This document shows, piece by piece, positions 39,032-49,781 of a stretch of 64,000 nt of DNA. Every line of letters starts with the position of its first letter. Within the stretch, counting starts at the first letter, position 1. The DNA comes from Streptomyces zaomyceticus (GTDB taxonomy: Bacteria; Actinomycetota; Actinomycetes; Streptomycetales; Streptomycetaceae): assembly GCF_014656215.1 (NCBI RefSeq), contig NZ_BNBZ01000004.1:310001-374000 (forward strand), read 5' to 3'. A model generated the notes under the pieces. That model made no database searches. It worked only from the letters and a program-made list of their open reading frames with translations, and had not been told where the DNA came from. The position numbers and the translations under genes are program-made.

Positions 39032-40969
39032 ATGTCCGCGCCCACCCAGCGGCCCAAGGTCACCGCACACGAGGCCCGGCAGACCGCCGAGGCCGCCCGT
39101 GAGCGTGACTGGCACAAGCCCAGCTTCGCCAAGGAGCTCTTCCTCGGCCGGTTCCGGCTGGACCTCATCCATCCCCACCCGCTCCCCGCGGAGGAGGACG
39201 CCCGGCGCGGCGAGGCCTTCCTCGCGGCCCTCCGCGAGTTCTGCGAGACCCGGATCGACGGCGCCCGCATCGAACGCGAGGCCCGCATCCCCGACGAGAC
39301 GCTCACCGGACTCAAGGAGCTCGGCGCGCTCGGCATGAAGATCGACCGCAAGTACGGCGGTCTCGGCCTCACCCAGCTGTACTACAACCGGGCCCTCGCC
39401 CTCGTCGGCTCCGCCAGCCCCGCCGTCGGCGCCCTGCTCTCCGCGCACCAGTCGATCGGCGTACCGCAGCCGCTGAAGATCTTCGGCACCCAGGAGCAGA
39501 AGGACGCCTTCCTGCCCCGGCTGGCCCGTACCGACATCTCCGCGTTCCTGCTCACCGAGCCCGACGTGGGCTCCGACCCGGCGCGCCTCGCCACCACCGC
39601 CGTACCGGACGGGGACTCGTACGTCCTCGACGGCGTGAAGCTCTGGACCACCAACGGCGTCGTCGCCGACCTCCTCGTCGTCATGGCCCGCGTCCCCGTC
39701 TCCGAAGGGCGTGCCGCCGAGGGCCACCGGGGCGGCATCACCGCCTTCGTCGTCGAGGCCGACTCGCCCGGCATCACCGTCGAGCACCGCAACGCCTTCA
39801 TGGGCCTGCGCGGTCTGGAGAACGGCGTCACCCGCCTCCACTCCGTGCGGGTGCCCGCGGCGAACCGGATCGGCCCCGAGGGCGCCGGCCTGAAGATCGC
39901 CCTCACCACCCTCAACACCGGCCGTCTGTCGCTCCCCGCGGTGTGCGCGGGCGCGGGGAAGTGGTGCCTGAGGATCGCCCGTGAATGGGCGGGCGTCCGT
40001 GAGCAGTGGGGCGGGCCGGTCGGCCGGCACGAGGCCGTGGGCACCAAGATCTCCTTCATCGCTGCCACCGCCTTCGCGCTGGAGGCGGTCGTCGACCTCG
40101 CTTCCCAGATGGCCGACGAGGACCGCAACGACATCCGCATCGAGGCCGCCCTCGCCAAGCTGTACGGCTCCGAGATGGCCTGGCTCATCGCCGACGAACT
40201 CGTCCAGATCCGGGGCGGGCGGGGCTACGAGACCGCCGACTCGCTCGCGGCCCGCGGCGAACGCGCGGTCCCCGCCGAGCAGCTCCTCCGCGACCTCCGG
40301 ATCAACCGGATCTTCGAGGGCTCGACCGAGATCATGCATCTGCTGATCGCCCGCGAGGCCGTCGACGCCCACCTCTCGGTCGCCGGGGACCTCATCGACC
40401 CCGGGAAGTCGCTCTCCGACAAGGCGAAGGCGGGCGTACGGGCCGGCGGCTTCTACGCCCGCTGGCTGCCGGGACTCGTGACGGGTCCTGGTCAACTTCC
40501 GCGTTCGTACGGCGAGTTCGGCGAGCTGGCGGTGCATCTGCGCTACATCGAACGGACCTCCCGCAAGCTCGCCCGCTCCACTTTCTACGCGATGTCCCGC
40601 TGGCAGGGCCGGATGGAGCTCAAGCAGGCCTTCCTCGGCCGGATCGTCGACATCGGCGCCGAGCTCTTCGCGATGAGCGCCGCCTGCGTCAGGGCCGAAC
40701 TCCTCCGCACCACCGGCGACCACGGCCGTGAGGCGTACCAGCTCGCGGACGCCTTCTGCCACCAGGCCCGGCTGCGGATCGAGGAACTGTTCGGACGCCT
40801 CTGGTCCAACACCGACGACCTCGACCGGCGGGTGGTCGACGGGGTCCTCGCCGGCCGGTACACCTGGCTGGAGCAGGGCATCGTCGACCCGGGCGACGAC
40901 GGCCCCTGGATCGCGGACGCCACCCCCGGTCCCTCGACCGAGGAGAACGTCCACCGCCGCGTCCCCTGA
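39032..40969 (+). CDS. Acyl-CoA dehydrogenase, long form
   Basis: A 645-aa flavoprotein starting at ATG 39032 after AGGAGGTG. Seen: LKELGALGMKIDRKYGGLGL, the FAD/substrate segments FLLTEPDVGSDPARLATTA and KLWTTNGVVADLLVVMARV, and RIFEGSTEIMHLLIAREAVD with the Glu of a typical ACAD active site. The C-terminal 200 residues beyond the usual 380-aa core form an extension as in very-long-chain or ACAD9-like enzymes. It would carry out the first step of fatty acyl-CoA beta-oxidation. Specificity is unknown. It is the first chromosomal gene to the right of the island. Confidence 0.9.
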   Translation: MSAPTQRPKVTAHEARQTAEAARERDWHKPSFAKELFLGRFRLDLIHPHPLPAEEDARRGEAFLAALREFCETRIDGARIEREARIPDETLTGLKELGALGMKIDRKYGGLGLTQLYYNRALALVGSASPAVGALLSAHQSIGVPQPLKIFGTQEQKDAFLPRLARTDISAFLLTEPDVGSDPARLATTAVPDGDSYVLDGVKLWTTNGVVADLLVVMARVPVSEGRAAEGHRGGITAFVVEADSPGITVEHRNAFMGLRGLENGVTRLHSVRVPAANRIGPEGAGLKIALTTLNTGRLSLPAVCAGAGKWCLRIAREWAGVREQWGGPVGRHEAVGTKISFIAATAFALEAVVDLASQMADEDRNDIRIEAALAKLYGSEMAWLIADELVQIRGGRGYETADSLAARGERAVPAEQLLRDLRINRIFEGSTEIMHLLIAREAVDAHLSVAGDLIDPGKSLSDKAKAGVRAGGFYARWLPGLVTGPGQLPRSYGEFGELAVHLRYIERTSRKLARSTFYAMSRWQGRMELKQAFLGRIVDIGAELFAMSAACVRAELLRTTGDHGREAYQLADAFCHQARLRIEELFGRLWSNTDDLDRRVVDGVLAGRYTWLEQGIVDPGDDGPWIADATPGPSTEENVHRRVP

Positions 40970-41020
40970 CGGACCGACGCGGGCGTACGCGTGGACCCGG
41001 ACGCCCCGGGCGCGGACGGG

Positions 41021-41041
41021 GCGTTCCGCCATGCGGAACGC
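41021..41041 (+). terminator. Hairpin between acyl-CoA dehydrogenase and aroA-like genes
   Basis: GCGTTCCGC pairs perfectly with GCGGAACGC around CAT, 52 bases after the dehydrogenase stop and 38 before the next start. Confidence 0.5.
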
Positions 41042-41078
41042 CGGCCGCCCGGACGCCGAAGCCCGGCACCATGGACCC

Positions 41079-42314
41079 GTGACCGTCATCGACATCCCCG
41101 GCTCCAAGTCCGTCACCGCCCGCGCGCTCTTCCTCGCCGCGGCGGCCGAGGGCACCACCTCCCTCCTCAGGCCCCTCGCCTCCGACGACACCGAGGGCTT
41201 CGCGGAGGGCCTCACCGCCCTCGGATACGCCGTCCGCCGCGAGCCCGACGCCTGGCACATCGAGGGCCGCCCCGCGGGCCCCGGCGCGGACACCGCCGAG
41301 GTCTACTGCCGCGACGGCGCCACCACCGCCCGCTTCCTGCCCACCCTCGCCGCCGCGGGCCACGGCACCTACCGCTTCGACGCCTCCGCGCAGATGCGCC
41401 GGCGCCCCCTCGCCCCGCTGACGGAGGCCCTGCGCACCCTCGGCGTCGACCTGCGGCACGGCGAGCGGGAGGGCCACCACCCCCTCGCCGTCCACGCGCA
41501 CGGGGTGAAGGGCGGCGCGCTCACCCTCGACGCCGGGCAGTCCTCCCAGTACCTGACGGCCCTGCTCATGCTGGGCCCGCTCACCGCCGAGGGCCTCGAC
41601 ATCACCGTCACCGACCTCGTCTCGGAGCCGTACGTCGAGATCACCCTGGCGATGATGCGGAGCTTCGGCGCCGAGATCCGCCAGGAGGGGCGCACCTACC
41701 GGGTCGCCCCCACCGGCTACCGGGCCCGTACGTACGGCATCGAGCCCGACGCCTCCACCGCCAGCTACTTCTTCGCGGCCGCCGCCCTCGAACCGGGCCG
41801 TTCGGTGACCGTCCCCGGTCTCGGCACCGGCGCCCTCCAGGGCGACCTCGGCTTCGTCGACGTGCTGCGCCGCATGGGCGCCGACGTCGAGATCACCGAC
41901 ACGGGCACCACCGTCCGCTCCACCGGCACCTTGCGCGGTCTCACGGTCAATATGCGGGACATCTCGGACACGATGCCGACCCTCGCCGCGATCGCGCCCT
42001 TCGCCGACGGGCCGGTCCGCATCGAGGACGTCGCCAACACCCGGGTCAAGGAGTGCGACCGCCTCGACGCCTGCGCCGAGAACCTGCGCCGCCTCGGCAT
42101 CACCGTCCGTACCGGCCCCGACTGGATCGAGATCCACCCGGGCACGCCCACCGGGCCCGCAGAGATCGCCACCCACGGCGACCACCGGATCGTCATGTCC
42201 TTCGCCGTCACCGGTCTGCGCACCCCCGGCATCACGTTCGACGACCCGGGCTGTGTGAAGAAGACCTTCCCCGACTTCCACCGGGTCTTCGACACGTTCG
42301 TCCGCACCCCCTGA
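41079..42314 (+). CDS. EPSP synthase-like protein (3-phosphoshikimate 1-carboxyvinyltransferase family)
   Basis: A 411-aa protein of the enolpyruvyl transferase family. GTG 41079 is preferred because IDIPGSKSVTARALFLAAAA begins at once; an upstream ATG at 41031 would add sequence overlapping the hairpin. Seen: CRDGATTARFLPTLAAAGHG (the GTxxR-like segment), DAGQSSQYLTALLMLGPL, EPDASTASYFFAAAALEPGR, and the conserved NTRVKECDRLDA and HGDHRIVMSFAVTGL. The core residues of AroA are present. The family makes EPSP from shikimate-3-phosphate and PEP. Streptomycetes often carry a main aroA elsewhere, so this may be a second copy or a divergent enzyme. Confidence 0.8.
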   Translation: MTVIDIPGSKSVTARALFLAAAAEGTTSLLRPLASDDTEGFAEGLTALGYAVRREPDAWHIEGRPAGPGADTAEVYCRDGATTARFLPTLAAAGHGTYRFDASAQMRRRPLAPLTEALRTLGVDLRHGEREGHHPLAVHAHGVKGGALTLDAGQSSQYLTALLMLGPLTAEGLDITVTDLVSEPYVEITLAMMRSFGAEIRQEGRTYRVAPTGYRARTYGIEPDASTASYFFAAAALEPGRSVTVPGLGTGALQGDLGFVDVLRRMGADVEITDTGTTVRSTGTLRGLTVNMRDISDTMPTLAAIAPFADGPVRIEDVANTRVKECDRLDACAENLRRLGITVRTGPDWIEIHPGTPTGPAEIATHGDHRIVMSFAVTGLRTPGITFDDPGCVKKTFPDFHRVFDTFVRTP

Positions 42315-42362
42315 AGCCCGCCCCCGTGAAGACCGCGCGGCGTTTGCGGCAAGAATGGGGGC

Positions 42363-43613
42363 ATGAGCGACCGCCCCTCTCCTCTCGCCGATCCCCATAT
42401 CGCCTTCGACGTCTCCGAAGGACGCCGGGACATCGTCGTCCTCGGCTCGACCGGGTCCATCGGCACCCAGGCCATCGACCTGGTGCTGCGCAACCCCGAC
42501 CGCTTCCGGGTCACCGCCCTGGCCGCCTCGGGCGGCCGGGTCGCGCTGCTCGCCGAGCAGGCGCACCGGCTGAAGGTCGCCGCGGTCGCCGTGGCCCGCG
42601 AGGAGGTGCTGCCGGAGCTGCGTGACGCGCTGAAGTCGCTGTACGGCTCCGAGCCGCTGCCCGAGCTCCTCGCCGGCCCCGGCGCGGCCACCCAGCTGGC
42701 CGCCTCGCCGTGCCACACCGTCCTCAACGGCATCACCGGCTCCATCGGCCTCGCGCCGACCCTGGCCGCCCTCGAAGCGGGCCGGACCCTCGCCCTCGCC
42801 AACAAGGAGTCGCTGATCGTCGGCGGCCCCCTGGTGAAGGCGCTCGCGAAGCCGGGGCAGATCATCCCGGTCGACTCGGAGCACGCGGCCCTCTTCCAGG
42901 CGCTCGCCGCGGGCACCCGCGCCGATGTCCGCAAGCTGGTCGTCACCGCCTCGGGCGGCCCCTTCCGCGGCCGTACCCGCGCGCAGCTCGCCGACGTCAC
43001 CCGCGAGGACGCGCTCGCCCATCCCACCTGGGCGATGGGACCGGTGATCACGGTGAACAGCGCCACCCTGGTCAACAAGGGCCTGGAGGTCATCGAGGCG
43101 CACCTCCTCTACGACATCCCCTTCGACCGCATCGAGGTCGTCGTCCACCCGCAGTCGTACGTCCACTCGATGGTCGAGTTCACGGACGGTTCGACGCTCG
43201 CCCAGGCCACCCCGCCCGACATGGGCGGCCCGATCGCCATCGGCATCGGCTGGCCCGAGCGGGTCCCGGACGCGGCCCCCGCCTTCGACTGGACCAAGGC
43301 CTCCACCTGGGAGTTCTTCCCGCTCGACACCGAGGCGTTCCCGTCGGTCGGCCTGGCCCGGCACGTCGGCGAGCTGGGCGGCACGGCCCCCGCCGTCTTC
43401 AACGCGGCCAACGAGGAGTGCGTCGAGGCGTTTCTCGCCGGACGGCTGCCGTTCAACGGAATCATGGATACGGTCACAGCGGTCGTCGCGGAGCACGGCG
43501 TTCCCGGTACGGGAACCTCCCTCACCGCGCCGGACGTCCTCGAAGCGGAGACCTGGGCGCGCGCCCGGGCCCGAGAGCTCGCAGCGAAGGCAACAGCGGA
43601 GGCCCGCGCATGA
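42363..43613 (+). CDS. dxr: 1-deoxy-D-xylulose 5-phosphate reductoisomerase
   Basis: A 416-aa enzyme of the MEP isoprenoid pathway, converting DXP to MEP with NADPH. N-terminal NADPH-binding turn [17 protein letters not shown]; metal and substrate segments [37 protein letters not shown] and [32 protein letters not shown] and [12 protein letters not shown] complete the catalytic region. Length is normal. It overlaps the protease gene by ATGA, and ispG follows, so two MEP-pathway enzymes share one transcription unit here. Confidence 0.96.
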   Translation: MSDRPSPLADPHIAFDVSEGRRDIVVLGSTGSIGTQAIDLVLRNPDRFRVTALAASGGRVALLAEQAHRLKVAAVAVAREEVLPELRDALKSLYGSEPLPELLAGPGAATQLAASPCHTVLNGITGSIGLAPTLAALEAGRTLALANKESLIVGGPLVKALAKPGQIIPVDSEHAALFQALAAGTRADVRKLVVTASGGPFRGRTRAQLADVTREDALAHPTWAMGPVITVNSATLVNKGLEVIEAHLLYDIPFDRIEVVVHPQSYVHSMVEFTDGSTLAQATPPDMGGPIAIGIGWPERVPDAAPAFDWTKASTWEFFPLDTEAFPSVGLARHVGELGGTAPAVFNAANEECVEAFLAGRLPFNGIMDTVTAVVAEHGVPGTGTSLTAPDVLEAETWARARARELAAKATAEARA

Positions 43614-44917
43614 CCGAAATGCTCCTGTACATCCTGGGCCTCGTGCTGTTCGCCTTCGGCCTCCTCGTCTCCATCGCCTGGCACGAGCTGGGCCACCTCT
43701 CCACGGCCAAGCTCTTCGGCATCCGCGTGCCGCAGTACATGGTCGGCTTCGGCCCCACGATCTGGTCGAAGAAGCGCGGCGAGACCGAGTACGGCATCAA
43801 GGCCATCCCCGCCGGCGGCTACATCCGCATGATCGGGATGTTCCCGCCGGGCGAGGACGGCAAGATCGAGGCCCGTTCCACCTCGCCCTGGCGCTCGATG
43901 ATCGAGGACGCCCGGGAGGCCTCGTACGAGGAGCTCAAGCCCGGCGACGAGACCCGGCTCTTCTACACGCGCAAGCCGTGGAAGCGCGTGATCGTGATGT
44001 TCGCCGGGCCGTTCATGAACCTGGTCCTGGCGGTGGCGCTGTTCTTCGGCTCGATGATGACACTGGGCATCGAGGGCCAGACGACGCAGGTCGCGGGCGT
44101 CCAGAAGTGCGTGATCGAGCAGGACGAGAAGCGCGACAAGTGCGCCGCGGACGACCCTGTCTCCCCGGCCTTCAAGGCCGGTCTGAAGGACGGCGACAGG
44201 ATCGTCGCCTTCAACGGCGCGCCGGTGGGCGACTGGGACACCCTCTCCGACCGCATCCGCGACACCATCGGCCCCGCGACGGTCACCGTCGAGCGGGCCG
44301 GGCAGCGCGTCGAGCTGCACCCCACCCTGGTCGCCAACAAGGTGCTGGCGAAGGACGAGGACGGCAAGGTCGTCCAGCCGGTCCGGTACGTCGACGCCGG
44401 CTACCTCGGCTTCGCCTCCAAGACCGAGGTCGCGCCCCTCACCTTCGTCGAGACCAGCGACCGCATGGGCGACCTCCTGGAGAACGGCGTCCACTCGGTC
44501 ATCGCCCTCCCCGGCAAGATCCCCGGCCTGTGGGACGCCACCTTCGGCGACGGCGAGCGCGCCGACGACTCGCCGGTCGGCGTCGTCGGCGCCGCCCGCA
44601 TCACCGGTGAACTGATGACCGTCGAGGCCCCGCCGTCGACGATCCTCGTGATGTTCATGAACCTGCTCGTCGGGTTCAACGTGTCGCTGTTCCTGTTCAA
44701 CATGCTCCCGCTGCTGCCGCTCGACGGCGGTCACATCGCGGGTGCCCTGTGGGAGTCCGTACGCCGTCACACGGCCCGGATCTTCAAGCGCCCCGACCCG
44801 GGCCCCTTCGACGTGGCGAAGCTGATGCCCGCCGCGTACGTCGTGGCCGGAATCTTCGTCTGTTTCACGCTGCTCGTCCTCGCCGCCGACCTCGTCAATC
44901 CGGTGAAGATCACGTAG
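43610..44917 (+). CDS. Site-2 intramembrane metalloprotease (RseP-like)
   Basis: A 435-aa membrane protease. The zinc motif HExxH is in [16 protein letters not shown], in the first membrane segment. A PDZ domain lies in the middle ([20 protein letters not shown]). The second active-site motif is [19 protein letters not shown], with Asp as the third zinc ligand. Further hydrophobic segments are [20 protein letters not shown] and, at the C-terminus, [17 protein letters not shown]. Relatives cleave anti-sigma factors or signal-peptide remnants within the membrane. It overlaps dxr by four bases, a conserved arrangement in actinomycetes. Confidence 0.92.
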   Translation: MTEMLLYILGLVLFAFGLLVSIAWHELGHLSTAKLFGIRVPQYMVGFGPTIWSKKRGETEYGIKAIPAGGYIRMIGMFPPGEDGKIEARSTSPWRSMIEDAREASYEELKPGDETRLFYTRKPWKRVIVMFAGPFMNLVLAVALFFGSMMTLGIEGQTTQVAGVQKCVIEQDEKRDKCAADDPVSPAFKAGLKDGDRIVAFNGAPVGDWDTLSDRIRDTIGPATVTVERAGQRVELHPTLVANKVLAKDEDGKVVQPVRYVDAGYLGFASKTEVAPLTFVETSDRMGDLLENGVHSVIALPGKIPGLWDATFGDGERADDSPVGVVGAARITGELMTVEAPPSTILVMFMNLLVGFNVSLFLFNMLPLLPLDGGHIAGALWESVRRHTARIFKRPDPGPFDVAKLMPAAYVVAGIFVCFTLLVLAADLVNPVKIT

Positions 44918-44927
44918 CCCGCAGGGG

Positions 44928-44951
44928 GGCCGGACCCTGGCGTGTCCGGCC
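44928..44951 (+). terminator. Terminator-like hairpin after the protease gene
   Basis: GGCCGGAC (44928-44935) pairs with GTCCGGCC (44944-44951), ten bases after the stop. It may reduce read-through into ispG. Confidence 0.5.
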
Positions 44952-45020
44952 CTCCGCCCCCGGGGCGGTAACCTCGGAGACCTGAGCCCGCCGACGCACA
45001 ACCTTGAGGTTGCACAAAAG

Positions 45021-46178
45021 ATGACCGCGATTTCTCTCGGTATCCCGACCGTCCCGACCCGGCTCGCCGAGCGGCGCAAGAGCCGGCAGATCCAGGTCGG
45101 CACCGTGGCCGTCGGCGGTGACGCACCCGTCTCCGTGCAGTCGATGACCACCACCCGCACGTCCGACATCGGCGCCACCCTGCAGCAGATCGCCGAGCTG
45201 ACGGCCTCCGGCTGCCAGATCGTCCGCGTGGCCTGTCCCACCCAGGACGACGCCGACGCCCTCGCGGTCATCGCACGGAAGTCGCAGATCCCGGTGATCG
45301 CCGACATCCACTTCCAGCCGAAGTACGTCTTCGCCGCGATCGACGCCGGCTGCGCCGCCGTCCGCGTCAACCCGGGCAACATCAAGCAGTTCGACGACAA
45401 GGTCAAGGAGATCGCCAAGGCGGCCTCCGACGCCGGGACCCCGATCCGCATCGGCGTCAACGCAGGCTCGCTCGACGCCCGTCTGCTGAAGAAGTACGGC
45501 AAGGCCACCCCCGAGGCGCTCGTCGAGTCCGCCCTCTGGGAGGCCGGCCTCTTCGAGGAGCACGGCTTCCGCGACATCAAGATCTCGGTCAAGCACAACG
45601 ACCCGGTCGTCATGGTCGAGGCCTACCGCCAGCTCGCCGCCCAGTGCGACTACCCGCTGCACCTCGGCGTCACCGAGGCCGGCCCCGCCTTCCAGGGCAC
45701 CATCAAGTCGGCCGTCGCCTTCGGCGCGCTGCTCGCCCAGGGCATCGGCGACACCATCCGCGTCTCCCTCTCCGCGCCGCCGGCCGAGGAGATCAAGGTC
45801 GGCATCCAGATCCTGGAGTCGCTGAACCTGCGCCAGCGCCGCCTGGAGATCGTCTCCTGCCCGTCCTGCGGCCGCGCCCAGGTCGACGTCTACAAGCTCG
45901 CGGAGGAGGTCACCGCCGGCCTCGACGGCATGACCGTCCCGCTGCGCGTGGCCGTCATGGGCTGTGTCGTCAACGGCCCCGGCGAGGCCCGCGAGGCCGA
46001 CCTCGGCGTCGCCTCCGGCAACGGCAAGGGCCAGATCTTCGTGAAGGGCGAGGTCATCAAGACCGTCCCCGAGTCGAAGATCGTCGAGACCCTCATCGAA
46101 GAGGCGCTGAAGATCGCCGAGCAGATGGAGAAGGACGGCGTCGCCAGCGGCGAACCGTCCGTCGCCGTCGCCGGCTGA
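45021..46178 (+). CDS. ispG: 4-hydroxy-3-methylbut-2-enyl-diphosphate synthase
   Basis: A 385-aa [4Fe-4S] enzyme of the MEP pathway, acting after dxr's product has been cyclised. TIM-barrel part: [51 protein letters not shown] and [14 protein letters not shown]. Cluster ligands: CPSCGR (two Cys) and [18 protein letters not shown] (one Cys, and the catalytic-loop Glu). Length and order of motifs are normal. A strong terminator follows. Confidence 0.96.
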   Translation: MTAISLGIPTVPTRLAERRKSRQIQVGTVAVGGDAPVSVQSMTTTRTSDIGATLQQIAELTASGCQIVRVACPTQDDADALAVIARKSQIPVIADIHFQPKYVFAAIDAGCAAVRVNPGNIKQFDDKVKEIAKAASDAGTPIRIGVNAGSLDARLLKKYGKATPEALVESALWEAGLFEEHGFRDIKISVKHNDPVVMVEAYRQLAAQCDYPLHLGVTEAGPAFQGTIKSAVAFGALLAQGIGDTIRVSLSAPPAEEIKVGIQILESLNLRQRRLEIVSCPSCGRAQVDVYKLAEEVTAGLDGMTVPLRVAVMGCVVNGPGEAREADLGVASGNGKGQIFVKGEVIKTVPESKIVETLIEEALKIAEQMEKDGVASGEPSVAVAG

Positions 46179-46196
46179 GCCCCGCACACCGACGCC

Positions 46197-46229
46197 GAAG
46201 CCCCTCCGCCCACCGGGCGGAGGGGCTTC
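46197..46229 (+). terminator. ispG terminator
   Basis: GAAGCCCCTCCGCCC at 46197-46211 pairs perfectly over 15 bases with 46215-46229, loop ACC, 19 bases after the ispG stop. Confidence 0.85.
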
Positions 46230-46347
46230 GCGCGCTCGGCGGGGTCCCCCCTCCGCCCCGGTGCCCCGGAGGTGAACCGAGCCCAAAAGAGAAGGGCGGG
46301 GGTAAAGTGCGGAGACCACGTAGAACCGTACGGTGAGGCCCCCCTTC

Positions 46348-47193
46348 GTGCTGACACAACCCGCCACCCGGGTCCTCGAACCCGCCGACCTCGGCGCCGC
46401 ACTCGCCGTCCTGGAGAGCGCCCCCGTCGAGAACGCCTTCGTGACCGCCCGCGTCCAGGTCGCAGGACTCGACCCCTGGCGCCTCGGCGGCGAGATGTGG
46501 GGCTGGTACAGCGAGGGCCGGCTCCGCTCCCTCTGCTACTCCGGCGCCAACCTCGTCCCCCTCTGCGCGACGCCCGAGGCCGTCCGCGCCTTCGCCGACC
46601 GGGCCCGCAGAACCGGCCGCCGCTGCTCCTCGATCGTCGGCCCCGCCGAGCCCACCACCGAGCTGTGGCGGCTCCTGGAGCCCAGCTGGGGCCCCGCGCG
46701 CGACGTCCGCGCCCGCCAGCCGCTGATGGTCGCCGAGGGACCCTCCACCACCGTCGTGCCCGACCCTCTGGTGCGCCGCGTCCGCAAGGACGAGATGGAC
46801 GTCATCATGCCCGCCTGCGTGGCCATGTTCACCGAGGAGGTCGGCGTCTCCCCGCTCGCCAACGACGGCGGACTGCTCTACCAGGCCCGGGTCGCCGAGC
46901 TCGTCGGCGCCGGCCGCTCCTTCGCCCGCATCGAGGACGGCAAGGTCGTCTTCAAGGCCGAGATCGGCGCCGCCACCCGCCAGGCCTGCCAGATCCAGGG
47001 CGTCTGGGTCGCCCCCGAGCACCGCGGCAAGGGCCTCTCCGAGACGGGCATGGCCGCCGTCCTCCAGTACGCCCTGGCCGACATCGCACCCGTGGTGAGC
47101 CTGTACGTGAACGACTACAACACCCCGGCGAGGGCCTCGTACCGCCGCGTCGGCTTCCAGGAGACCGGTGCCTTCATGAGCGTGCTGTTCTGA
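46348..47193 (+). CDS. GNAT-family N-acetyltransferase (two-domain)
   Basis: A protein of about 281 aa. GTG 46348 (LTQPATRVLEPADLGAALAV) is preferred from the usual start of the family; GTG 46333 is possible. The N-terminal half is a DUF4081-like GNAT fold (RLRSLCYSGANLVPLCATPE). The C-terminal half has the acetyl-CoA loop IQGVWVAPEHRGKGLSETGM and the end ASYRRVGFQETGAFMSVLF. The acceptor is unknown. It follows ispG and precedes another GNAT gene in the same direction; both are conserved beside proS in streptomycetes. Confidence 0.85.
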   Translation: MLTQPATRVLEPADLGAALAVLESAPVENAFVTARVQVAGLDPWRLGGEMWGWYSEGRLRSLCYSGANLVPLCATPEAVRAFADRARRTGRRCSSIVGPAEPTTELWRLLEPSWGPARDVRARQPLMVAEGPSTTVVPDPLVRRVRKDEMDVIMPACVAMFTEEVGVSPLANDGGLLYQARVAELVGAGRSFARIEDGKVVFKAEIGAATRQACQIQGVWVAPEHRGKGLSETGMAAVLQYALADIAPVVSLYVNDYNTPARASYRRVGFQETGAFMSVLF

Positions 47194-47221
47194 GGCACCG
47201 GCCGCTTGTAGGGTGCGCCGC

Positions 47222-47767
47222 ATGGATGACGCAGAAGTCATGATCGGACCGGTCAATCTCGCCGCCCGGGTGGACGAGGCACTCGCCGTGCAGGCGCTCG
47301 CCTTCGGCCTCGACGACGACGAGATCGCCGTACGCCGCCACATCGTGCTGCGCCACCTGCTGAGCCCCGGCGCCCGCGCCTACGGGGCCACCACCGCCGA
47401 GGGAAAGCTCGTCGGATTCGTGTACGGGATGCCCAACGACCGCACCCACTGGTGGTCCACCGTGGTCGAGTCGTACCTGCGGGCCACCGGTACCGCCGAC
47501 TGGCTCCAGGACTCGTTCGTCATCACCGAACTCCACGTCCACCCGGCCCACCAGGGCCGCGGCGTGGGCCGCGAGCTGATCACCACCATCACCGACGGGG
47601 CCGCCGAGCCGCGCTCGATCCTCTCCGCGATCGACACCGAGAGCCCGGCCCGCGGCCTCTACCGCTCCCTCGGCTACGAGGACCTCGCCCGCCAGGTGCA
47701 CTTCCCGAGCGCCGCCCGCCCGTACGCCGTGATGGGCGCGCCCCTCCCGCTCAAGCGCCGGAACTGA
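47222..47767 (+). CDS. GNAT-family N-acetyltransferase
   Basis: A 181-aa single-domain acetyltransferase starting at ATG 47222 (MDDAEVMIGPVNLAARVDEA). The acetyl-CoA-binding motif is ITELHVHPAHQGRGVGRELI, preceded by a beta-strand typical of GNAT motif A. SPARGLYRSLGYEDLARQVH is motif B. A spacer of 28 bases separates it from the preceding acetyltransferase. The substrate cannot be deduced. Confidence 0.85.
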   Translation: MDDAEVMIGPVNLAARVDEALAVQALAFGLDDDEIAVRRHIVLRHLLSPGARAYGATTAEGKLVGFVYGMPNDRTHWWSTVVESYLRATGTADWLQDSFVITELHVHPAHQGRGVGRELITTITDGAAEPRSILSAIDTESPARGLYRSLGYEDLARQVHFPSAARPYAVMGAPLPLKRRN

Positions 47768-47836
47768 TTTCTCCGACCCGGGGAGGCCCGGCTAATCTCG
47801 GGGCCATCATCCTTACCCGGCAGGAGTACGAGAACC

Positions 47837-49537
47837 ATGGCCAACGCACCGGTCCAGCGCATGTCCCAGTTGATGGCGAAGACGCTGCGCGACGACCCGG
47901 CCGACGCCGAGGTCCTCAGCCACAAGCTCCTCGTCCGCGCCGGTTACGTGCGTCGCACCGCCGCCGGCATCTGGAGCTGGCTGCCGCTCGGCAAGAAGGT
48001 CCTCTCCAACATCGAGCGCATCGTCCGCGAGGAGATGGACGCCATCGGCGCGCAGGAGGTCACCCTCCCCGCGCTGCTGCCGCGCGAGCCCTACGAGGCG
48101 ACCGGCCGCTGGGACGAGTACGGCGCCGAGCTCTTCCGCCTCCAGGACCGCAAGGGCGGGGACTACCTCCTCGGCCCGACGCACGAGGAGATCTTCACCC
48201 TCCTCGTGAAGGACCAGTGCTCGTCCTACAAGGACCTGCCGGTCATCCTCTACCAGATCCAGAACAAGTTCCGTGACGAGGCCCGCCCCCGCGCCGGCAT
48301 CCTGCGCGGCCGTGAGTTCCTCATGAAGGACTCCTACTCCTTCGACACGGAGGACGAGGGCCTCGCCAAGTCCTACGCCCTGCACCGCCAGGCCTACCAG
48401 CGCGTCTTCGAGCGCCTCGGCCTCGACTACCGCATCGTCGCCGCCACCGCCGGCGCCATGGGCGGCTCGAAGTCCGAGGAGTTCCTCGCCCCGGCCGAGG
48501 CCGGCGAGGACACCTTCGCCGACTGCCCGAACTGCGACTTCGCGGCGAACACCGAGGCGATCTCCTACGAGCTGCAGACGGTCGACGGCTCCGCCGTCCC
48601 GGCCGCCGAGGAGATCCCCACCCCCGACACCCCGACCATCGAGACCCTGGCCGCCTCCCTCGGCGTCCCGGCCTCCGCCACGCTGAAGAACCTCCTGGTG
48701 AAGGTCGACGGCGAGATCGTCGCCGTCGGCGTCCCCGGCGACCGCGAGGTCGACCTGGGCAAGGTCGAGGAGCACTTCGCCCCTGCGACCGTCGAGATGG
48801 TCACCGAGACCGACTTCGCCGAGCGCGCGGACCTCGTCCGCGGCTACGTCGGTCCGCAGGGCCTGGAGAAGGTCACGTACATCGCCGACCCGCGCGTGGC
48901 GCCGGGCACCGCGTGGATCACGGGCGCCAACAAGGACGGGATGCACGCGAAGAACGTCGTCGCGGGCCGTGACTTCGAGGTCTCCGAGTACGTCGACGTC
49001 GTGGTCGTCCAGGAGGGTGACCCGTGCCCCAAGTGCGGCACCGGCCTGAAGCTGGACCGCGCCATCGAGATCGGCCACATCTTCCAGCTGGGCCGTAAGT
49101 ACGCCGACGCCCTCAAGCTCGACGTCCTCGGCCAGAACGGCAAGCCCGTCCGCGTGACCATGGGGTCGTACGGCATCGGCGTCTCGCGCGCCGTCGCCGC
49201 GCTCGCCGAGCAGACCGCCGACGAGAAGGGCCTGTGCTGGCCCGCCGAGGTCGCCCCGGCCGACGTCCACGTCGTCGCCGCCGGCAAGGCCCTCCAGACC
49301 GAGCTGGCCCTGGAGGTCTCCGACAAGCTGGCCGCCGCCGGCCTGCGCGTCCTGGTCGACGACCGCGCGGGCGTCTCCCCGGGCGTGAAGTTCACCGACG
49401 CGGAGCTCATGGGCGTCCCGAAGATCCTGGTGGCGGGCCGCCGCTCGGGCGAGGGCGTCGTGGAGCTGAAGGACCGCCGGACGGGCGAGCGCGAGGAACT
49501 GACCGTCGACGAGGCGATCGCCCGCCTCACCGCCTGA
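47837..49537 (+). CDS. proS: Prolyl-tRNA synthetase
   Basis: A 566-aa class II synthetase of bacterial type. Motif 1 region: [20 protein letters not shown]. Motif 2: [20 protein letters not shown], with [11 protein letters not shown]. The editing insertion domain (YbaK-like) is present between motifs 2 and 3 ([20 protein letters not shown]). Motif 3 is in [20 protein letters not shown]. The C-terminal anticodon-binding domain contains [20 protein letters not shown]. It charges tRNA-Pro. It is preceded by CAGGAG and followed by a 13-bp terminator hairpin. Confidence 0.97.
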   Translation: MANAPVQRMSQLMAKTLRDDPADAEVLSHKLLVRAGYVRRTAAGIWSWLPLGKKVLSNIERIVREEMDAIGAQEVTLPALLPREPYEATGRWDEYGAELFRLQDRKGGDYLLGPTHEEIFTLLVKDQCSSYKDLPVILYQIQNKFRDEARPRAGILRGREFLMKDSYSFDTEDEGLAKSYALHRQAYQRVFERLGLDYRIVAATAGAMGGSKSEEFLAPAEAGEDTFADCPNCDFAANTEAISYELQTVDGSAVPAAEEIPTPDTPTIETLAASLGVPASATLKNLLVKVDGEIVAVGVPGDREVDLGKVEEHFAPATVEMVTETDFAERADLVRGYVGPQGLEKVTYIADPRVAPGTAWITGANKDGMHAKNVVAGRDFEVSEYVDVVVVQEGDPCPKCGTGLKLDRAIEIGHIFQLGRKYADALKLDVLGQNGKPVRVTMGSYGIGVSRAVAALAEQTADEKGLCWPAEVAPADVHVVAAGKALQTELALEVSDKLAAAGLRVLVDDRAGVSPGVKFTDAELMGVPKILVAGRRSGEGVVELKDRRTGEREELTVDEAIARLTA

Positions 49538-49548
49538 CGCCGGACACC

Positions 49549-49586
49549 CGCGGCGGGAGCGGGCGCGACCCCTCGCTCCCGCCGCG
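49549..49586 (+). terminator. proS terminator
   Basis: CGCGGCGGGAGCG at 49549-49561 pairs perfectly with 49574-49586, 11 bases after the stop. Confidence 0.75.
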
Positions 49587-49781
49587 TACGGCCCTGACGG
49601 TCCACTCCGCGCGGGCGTCACCCACCACCCGGGCGGCACCGCCGTCCCGTGTCCGTGGGGTCCCGCGCCCGCCGTGTGCGGGCCGAGACGCGTCCGGCTC
49701 CCGCGCCGCCGCCCGGCGCAGGGCCTCGTCCGGCTTCGCCCCTGCCCCGGCGCAACCGTCGCCCACAGCGTGGGACGGGGT

